Source: Nitrospinota bacterium (lineage in GTDB: Bacteria; Nitrospinota; Nitrospinia; UBA9942). Taken from it: a stretch of DNA of 16,195 bases. Positions 12,000-16,195 of the stretch are shown piece by piece. The position numbers and the translations under genes are program-made. How positions within the stretch are numbered: the stretch's first letter is position 1; each line of letters starts with the position of its first letter. The DNA is taken from positions 1 to 16,195 of the forward strand of contig DNJG01000065.1 in the NCBI GenBank assembly GCA_003489165.1, written 5' to 3'. Under the pieces are notes generated by a model. That model saw only the letters and a program-made list of their open reading frames with translations, made no database searches and had not been told where the DNA came from.

Positions 12000-14900
12000 C
12001 TACTCAAAGTATACTGCCTCATCCCCAAATAGGTTTTCAATCTCCTTAACCATGGATTCAGTTGTGCTGACCTGAAATTTTTTATCTACCCCGATATTTA
12101 TCTGGCTCTTATCAGGAAAGAATAGGTGCAGATAAAGGGCATTCTTCCCCTTACTTGATGATAAAATCTCCTTTAGCCTGATAAGCATATCCTTCTCCAA
12201 CCCCACTGCTTTAAGATTTATATGAACATTTGAAGAGAACCTCTCCCCAATATTCGTCAGGGGGAAAATCTCCCTTGCAATTATCTTTGTAGAATCCTCC
12301 TCAGCACTTATATTCCCCTTAATCAGGACAGGCTCTTCGCCTTCAATCAGATTTCCAGATGCCTTAAATACATCAGGAAACACTATCACCTCTGCAGAAC
12401 CATTGAGGTCTTCAAGGGTAACAAATGCCATCTTATCCCCTTTTTTTGTAACCTGTGTCCTGTATTTACTTATAATACCGGCTATGCTTATCTCCCTGCC
12501 ATTTTTAATCTCTTGAAGGTTTTGTGTATTTGAATTAGTAAAATGTTTTACCTCCTTTTCAAATCTTGACAAGGGATGCCCTGATATATAAAAACCGAGT
12601 GCCTCTTTTTCAAATGAAAGAAGCTCCTTCTCAGTCCACTCTATTTCCGGGTTAGGAGTTTTGAGTTCGTAGTTCGGAGTTCTAATTCCTAAATCAGAAA
12701 TCCCACGACCCACTACGGTGGGTGCCCCGAAATCCCAAATATTGAACTGCCCTTTTTCCCTGTCTTTCTGGATATTCTGGGCGCCTCCCATAATTATGTC
12801 AATATTATTAATCATCCTCGCCCTGAATTTTCCCGGAGGAAGATTGGCAAAATCTACACTATCAAAGGCACCGCATTTTATAAGGCTTTCTATTACCTTC
12901 CTATTTACAACCCTTAATTCAATATTTTCGCAGAAATCTGACAAGGAATCAAATCTTCCCTTCTTTTCTCTCTCCTTTAGTATTGACTCTACAGCATTCA
13001 CACCTACATTTTTTACTGCTGCAAGACCAAAACGGATGCCACCCTCTACTGTGATTTGAGATTTATTTTTTTGGGGGGCATCATATACCACTGTAAAATC
13101 TTTAAAACTTTCGTTAATATCAGGTGGAAGCACCAGAATCCCCATATCTTTACATTCGGCTATATACAAAATAACCTTATCAGTATTTCCCATCTCGCTT
13201 GTAAGGAGAGATGCCATGAATTCTAAAGGGTAGTGTGCCTTGAGATAGGCAGTCTGATAGGCAATCATGGCGTATGCAGCACTGTGAGACTTGTTGAATC
13301 CATAGCCTGCAAAATGCTCCATAAGGTCAAAAATCTTTTCAGCCTTATTTTCTGCTATCTTATTGGCTACCGAACCTTTTATAAACTTCTCTCTCTGCTG
13401 TGCCATCTCTTCAGGCTTCTTCTTACCCATCGCCCTTCTCAGGGAATCTGCGGCGCCCATACTGAAACCGCCGAGCGCACTGGCAATCTTCATTACCTGC
13501 TCCTGATAGAGGATGACGCCATAAGTCTCTTTTAAGATTTCATCTAACTGAGGGACTATGTTTTTTATGGGAATTGTCCCATGCTTTCTCTTGATGAAGT
13601 CATCCACCATACCGCTGCCAAGGGGACCCGGGCGATATAGTGCCACCAATGCAATAATATCTTCAAATACCTCAGGTTTCATTTTCCTTAATATGTCCCT
13701 TATGCCTGAACTCTCAAGTTGAAATACACCAAAAGTCTGTGCCTCACCCAATAATCTATATGTATCCACATCATTGAGCGGAATATTTTCTATATTGAAA
13801 TCTATTTTATATTTCTCCCTTACAAGCTCCTCTGTATCCCTTATAACTGTCAGGTTTCTGATACCGAGGATATCCATTTTAAGGAGGCCGAGCTTTTCAA
13901 TATCCCCCATCGGATACTGGGTTGTTATTTCACCTCTGTTTCCTTTATATAGCGGCATAAACTCTGTGAGAGGGGAAGGAGATATAACAATACCTGCTGC
14001 ATGGGTAGATGCATGTCTTGGAAGACCCTCAAGTTTTTTTGCAATATTCAGAATCTTGCCTACCATTTCATCCTTCTTCCCAATCTCTGTAAACCTTGGC
14101 TCTTCTTTTATCGCCTCATCAAGCGTTATGTTGAGTTTATTTGGGACCAATTTGGCAATCTTATCCACATCTCCGTAAGGGACCGCCAGTGCCCTCCCTA
14201 CATCCCTGATAGCCGCCTTTGCATTCATACTTCCAAATGTTATTATCTGTGCAACATTTCCATATTTCTTTGTTACATAGTCTATTACCTCGTCCCTCCG
14301 CTCCTTACAAAAATCTATATCTATGTCAGGCATACTTACTCTATCAGGATTTAAAAATCTCTCAAACAATAAGCCGTATTTAATCGGGTCAAGGTCTGTA
14401 ATCCTTAAGGCATATGCAACCAGACTTCCTGCGGCAGAACCCCTCCCCGGACCTACAGGTATTCCGCTTCTGCGGGCATAATCAATAAAATCCCAGACAA
14501 TTAAAAAATATCCCGAATAACCCATAGCCTTTATTATCTTAAGCTCACTCTCAAGCCTGTCATAATATACCTTTCTTATATCTTCTTCTGACCACTGACC
14601 ACTGACCACTGACACTTGTTTTTTGAGCCTCTTTTCCAAACCGTGTGTCGTCATATCTCTTAAGTAGCCGTCAAGTGTTGAATCAGAGGGGATGTCATAG
14701 CGTGGAAGGTGAATCTGGTCAAACCTGATTTCAAGATTACATCTATCCGCTATTTCCAGTGTATTTGAAATAGCCTCAGGCACTTCTTTAAAGAGGAGCT
14801 TCATCTCCTCCGGTGATTTAAAATAAAACTGGTCGGTTGTAAACTTCATGTGCTTTGGGTCATTAACTGTCTTTCCAGTCTGAATACAGAGGAGAACCTC

Positions 14901-15566
14901 ATGTGCCTCAGCATCACTCTTATCCATATAGTGGCAGTCATTTGTAGCAACCAATGGGATGGAAAGCCTCTTTGCCATCTCTATTATGGTTTTATTAATA
15001 TCCTTTTGTTCAGGAATACCCTGGTCCTGAATTTCAAGATAAAATTTTCTCTCCCCCATTACCTCCTTATAAAAAGAGGCTGACTTATAAGCCTCATCCT
15101 CCTGCCCTTTAAGGATGAGTCTTTGAACTTCACCTTTCATACAACTGCTTAAGGCAATCAAACCCTCTGTGTGCTTTGCGAGAATCTCCTTATCTATGCG
15201 AGGTCTATAATAAAACCCCTCCAGATAACCGGCACTTACAAGAGTAACGAGGTTCTTATACCCTGTAGTATTTTTTGCCAGTAATATAAGGTGATAGGAG
15301 CTGTCAGATATGCCTTCCTGTGTTGATTTTTCAAGTCTGCTCTTGGGGGCAACATAGACCTCACATCCGATAATGGGCTTGATGCCGTATTTTTTGGCTG
15401 TCTGATAGAAATCCACAGCACCAAACATATTCCCGTGGTCGGTCATGGCAATGGACGGCATCTTGTATTCACTTGCCTTTTTTAAGAGCGAGTCAAGACG
15501 AATAGCACCGTCTAATAGACTATACTGTGTATGGAGATGCAAATGGACAAAATCAGAATGATGCAT
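12000..15566 (-). CDS. dnaE: DNA polymerase III alpha subunit
   Basis: This is the replicative polymerase subunit, 1188 residues from the ATG at 15566. A GTG two codons further out (15572) is an alternative; neither has a visible Shine-Dalgarno sequence. The N-terminal PHP domain shows FVHLHLHTQYSLLDG and MTDHGNMFG. The palm and fingers show GYFLIVWDFIDYARRSGIPV, PGRGSAAGSLVAY, the catalytic aspartates in MPDIDIDFCKERRDEVI (near residue 414-418) and KMDILGI. Later come LYQEQVM, GFNKSHSAAYA and IRFGLAAVKNVG, then EKEALGFYISGHPL and an OB fold (SIAGIISKYRTQVTKKGDKM). Two linkers contain translated short-word repeats: residues about 317-326 (VSVVSGQWS, locus F) and 959-971 (RTPNYELKTPN, locus G). 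Both sit outside the conserved blocks, so the enzyme is probably intact. It lies upstream of accA and downstream of the FYDLN gene. Confidence 0.96.
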   Translation of the reverse strand: MHHSDFVHLHLHTQYSLLDGAIRLDSLLKKASEYKMPSIAMTDHGNMFGAVDFYQTAKKYGIKPIIGCEVYVAPKSRLEKSTQEGISDSSYHLILLAKNTTGYKNLVTLVSAGYLEGFYYRPRIDKEILAKHTEGLIALSSCMKGEVQRLILKGQEDEAYKSASFYKEVMGERKFYLEIQDQGIPEQKDINKTIIEMAKRLSIPLVATNDCHYMDKSDAEAHEVLLCIQTGKTVNDPKHMKFTTDQFYFKSPEEMKLLFKEVPEAISNTLEIADRCNLEIRFDQIHLPRYDIPSDSTLDGYLRDMTTHGLEKRLKKQVSVVSGQWSEEDIRKVYYDRLESELKIIKAMGYSGYFLIVWDFIDYARRSGIPVGPGRGSAAGSLVAYALRITDLDPIKYGLLFERFLNPDRVSMPDIDIDFCKERRDEVIDYVTKKYGNVAQIITFGSMNAKAAIRDVGRALAVPYGDVDKIAKLVPNKLNITLDEAIKEEPRFTEIGKKDEMVGKILNIAKKLEGLPRHASTHAAGIVISPSPLTEFMPLYKGNRGEITTQYPMGDIEKLGLLKMDILGIRNLTVIRDTEELVREKYKIDFNIENIPLNDVDTYRLLGEAQTFGVFQLESSGIRDILRKMKPEVFEDIIALVALYRPGPLGSGMVDDFIKRKHGTIPIKNIVPQLDEILKETYGVILYQEQVMKIASALGGFSMGAADSLRRAMGKKKPEEMAQQREKFIKGSVANKIAENKAEKIFDLMEHFAGYGFNKSHSAAYAMIAYQTAYLKAHYPLEFMASLLTSEMGNTDKVILYIAECKDMGILVLPPDINESFKDFTVVYDAPQKNKSQITVEGGIRFGLAAVKNVGVNAVESILKEREKKGRFDSLSDFCENIELRVVNRKVIESLIKCGAFDSVDFANLPPGKFRARMINNIDIIMGGAQNIQKDREKGQFNIWDFGAPTVVGRGISDLGIRTPNYELKTPNPEIEWTEKELLSFEKEALGFYISGHPLSRFEKEVKHFTNSNTQNLQEIKNGREISIAGIISKYRTQVTKKGDKMAFVTLEDLNGSAEVIVFPDVFKASGNLIEGEEPVLIKGNISAEEDSTKIIAREIFPLTNIGERFSSNVHINLKAVGLEKDMLIRLKEILSSSKGKNALYLHLFFPDKSQINIGVDKKFQVSTTESMVKEIENLFGDEAVYFE
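12656..12723. repeat. Repeat locus G: GAGTTCG heptamers and GC-rich hairpin inside dnaE
   Basis: Period-7 units at 12656-12690: GAGTTTT, GAGTTCG, TAGTTCG, GAGTTCT, AATTCCT. They are followed by a GC-rich hairpin, ACCCAC-TACG-GTGGGT, at 12708-12723. Read on the coding (minus) strand they give part of PTVVGRG...LGIRTPNYELKTPN, extra residues in a variable linker just before the conserved SFEKEALGFYISGHPL. The word AGGAGTT plus GAGTT resembles locus D. Confidence 0.7.
14589..14616. repeat. Repeat locus F: TGACCAC heptamer array inside dnaE
   Basis: Three exact copies of TGACCAC (14589-14595, 14596-14602, 14603-14609) and a degenerate fourth, TGACACT (14610-14616). On the coding strand it encodes SVVSGQWS in the linker between the PHP domain and the polymerase core. 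Three heptamers are 21 nt, so an exact array encodes a seven-residue repeat and keeps the frame. No inverted arm is present. Confidence 0.85.
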
Positions 15567-15581
15567 AGGCACTCAAAAGAA

Positions 15582-15668
15582 GGGTTCAAAGATTCGAGGG
15601 TTCGAGGGGATAAGTATTTTATTTTCACTTAACCCCTTGAATCCTTGAACCCTTGAGTCCTTTAAGTT
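15582..15668. repeat. Repeat locus H: GGGTTCRA octamer palindrome
   Basis: Left octamers GGGTTCAA, AGATTCGA, GGGTTCGA, GGGGATAA (15582-15613); right octamers TTAACCCC, TTGAATCC, TTGAACCC, TTGAGTCC, TTTAAGTT (15629-15668). The arms pair over more than 30 bases, and most differences are transitions that G-U pairing would tolerate. It fills the gap between the FYDLN gene and dnaE and overlaps two bases of the FYDLN stop codon (15667-15669). Confidence 0.85.
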
Positions 15669-15957
15669 AAAATTCTTCTTCTTCATTAATTTCAAGAGGG
15701 AATTCTTCATCTTCTATCCCGCCAAAATCCTCTTCATCCTCTTCTATATCAGGGGCAATCTCTTCAGATAACTCCTCCTCAGGAATTGGAATTACCGGCA
15801 CCTTGTGAATTGCCGCATGTGCCGACTTTTCACGTTTCGGGGCACCAGACTGGTCAGCCCCGCATTTTGGGCATATTGCCTTAGGTTTGTTTAAGTCATA
15901 AAATTTACATCCGCATTTAAAGCACTGATACCTGCTGCCATATTTATTTTTTGTCAT
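15667..15957 (-). CDS. FYDLN-acid family zinc-ribbon protein
   Basis: This 96-residue protein matches the TIGR02300 family (FYDLN acid domain). The N-terminal half is a four-cysteine zinc ribbon, CFKCGCKFYDLNKPKAICPK, with Cys residues near 18, 21, 34 and 37. The C-terminal half is a tail made almost only of Glu and Asp (IEEDEEDFGGIEDEEFPLEI). It should be cytoplasmic. The function of the family is unknown; a zinc ribbon plus an acidic tail suggests contact with a nucleic-acid-binding or basic partner, which is inference. The ATG at 15957 has GGGAGG three bases upstream, a little close. It lies between guaA and dnaE in the same direction, bounded on both sides by repeat loci I and H. Confidence 0.85.
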   Translation of the reverse strand: MTKNKYGSRYQCFKCGCKFYDLNKPKAICPKCGADQSGAPKREKSAHAAIHKVPVIPIPEEELSEEIAPDIEEDEEDFGGIEDEEFPLEINEEEEF

Positions 15958-15975
15958 AATCCTCCCATTAAAGAT

Positions 15976-16074
15976 AGTAGGCAGTAAGGAGTAAGCAGTA
16001 AGCAGTAAGCAGAAAAAACAAACTGCCTGCTATCCTTTCTTACTGCCTACTGCTTACTGTCTACTGTTTACTGT
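15976..16074. repeat. Repeat locus I: AGTAAGC heptamer palindrome
   Basis: Left heptamers AGTAGGC, AGTAAGG, AGTAAGC (three times) at 15976-16010. Right heptamers TTACTGC, CTACTGC, TTACTGT, CTACTGT, TTACTGT at 16040-16074, with degenerate copies (CTGCCTGCTATCC) between. The arms are about 35 nt each. It fills the guaA-FYDLN gap and shares the exact 13-mer GGAGTAAGCAGTA with locus B, 13 kb away. Confidence 0.87.
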
Positions 16075-16078
16075 ATTT

Positions 16079-16195
16079 TTACTCCCACTCTATTGTACTC
16101 GGTGGTTTTGAGCTTATGTCATAGACAACCCTGTTAACCCCCTTCACCTCATTTATTATACGGCTTGATATAATCCCCAATAAGTCATAGGGGAG
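16079..16195 (-). CDS. guaA: GMP synthase (glutamine-hydrolysing), C-terminal end (cut by window edge)
   Basis: The last 38 codons and stop of GuaA, which aminates XMP to GMP with glutamine and ATP. The frame on the minus strand is open to the window edge and reads LPYDLLGIISSRIINEVKGV and then NRVVYDISSKPPSTIEWE before the stop. This is the dimerisation-domain tail seen at the end of GuaA proteins; the RVVYDIS-KPP-TIEWE ending is diagnostic. The rest of the gene is outside the window. It is upstream of the FYDLN gene in the same direction, with repeat locus I in between. Confidence 0.96.
   Translation of the reverse strand, partial: LPYDLLGIISSRIINEVKGVNRVVYDISSKPPSTIEWE

Noticed and set aside
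13065..13077. T7-G6 run in dnaE as a frameshift site
   Set aside because: The reading frame continues unbroken into the conserved IRFGLAAVKNVG block, so nothing suggests frameshifting here.
13774..14178. Plus-strand frame of 134 codons opposite dnaE
   Set aside because: Antisense to conserved polymerase motifs; the hydrophobic Ser/Ile/Phe-rich content is typical of a complement shadow.
15976..16074. CRISPR array
   Set aside because: Units are 7 bp, degenerate and directly adjacent, with an inverted second half. There are no spacers and no cas genes.

Overview
The window comes from an AT-rich bacterial chromosome and holds mostly housekeeping and metabolic genes. There are no rRNA or tRNA genes, transposases, phage genes or CRISPR array. 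The lineage cannot be fixed from the sequence. A bacterial Thi4-type thiazole synthase, a radical SAM protein of the NirJ/Ahb type with a PCP_red tail, a lone ADP-forming acyl-CoA synthetase beta subunit, a diheme cytochrome c and a FYDLN-acid protein together suggest an anaerobic or microaerobic lineage of the Nitrospirota / Desulfobacterota / uncultured-phylum kind. That placement is inference.

Layout. Plus strand, 1-6650: the 3' end of accC, a CrtI-type FAD oxidoreductase, thi4 with its own consensus promoter, a DUF6775-like protein, truA fused in frame to a methyltransferase, and a radical SAM/SPASM/PCP_red protein. Minus strand, 6680-8508: an LsrF/DhnA-type aldolase followed by a zinc alcohol dehydrogenase, an operon. 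A divergent promoter region (8509-8708) serves this operon and a plus-strand UbiE-like methyltransferase, whose end overlaps a convergent diheme cytochrome c gene. A plus-strand acdB-like gene (10255-10959) follows. From there to the right edge everything is on the minus strand: accA, dnaE, a FYDLN zinc-ribbon protein and the 3' end of guaA. The dnaE-accA pairing is the classical one, and both accA and accC (acetyl-CoA carboxylase) lie in this window.

The most unusual thing here is a set of short-word repeat loci. Almost every gap without a promoter is filled by a tandem run of degenerate 7-bp or 8-bp words followed by a run of the same word in inverted orientation, which makes a long imperfect palindrome. 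The word changes from locus to locus (for example GGTAAAT+1, AGGAGTTA, ATTGAAG, GGGTTCRA, AGTAAGC), while the architecture stays the same. I count seven intergenic loci (A 457-553, B 2931-2980, C 3833-3910, D 6642-6689, E 11935-11995, H 15582-15668, I 15976-16074). Two unpaired heptamer arrays lie inside the dnaE reading frame (F 14589-14616, G 12656-12690), where they encode extra linker peptides. The loci overlap stop codons and replace the leader sequence of several genes (the CrtI-like gene, accA, dnaE), whose starts have no visible Shine-Dalgarno sequence. They resemble in kind the heptameric STRR repeats of cyanobacteria and, for the coding insertions, the Rickettsia palindromic elements. 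Conserved architecture with changing sequence points to a generating process rather than to copies of one element.

Other points of interest: a cysteine at the sulfur-donor position of Thi4; a TruA-methyltransferase fusion that one base would split into two ordinary genes; a consensus promoter placed so that the cytochrome mRNA should be leaderless; and a leader hairpin that buries the ribosome-binding site of the acdB-like gene.
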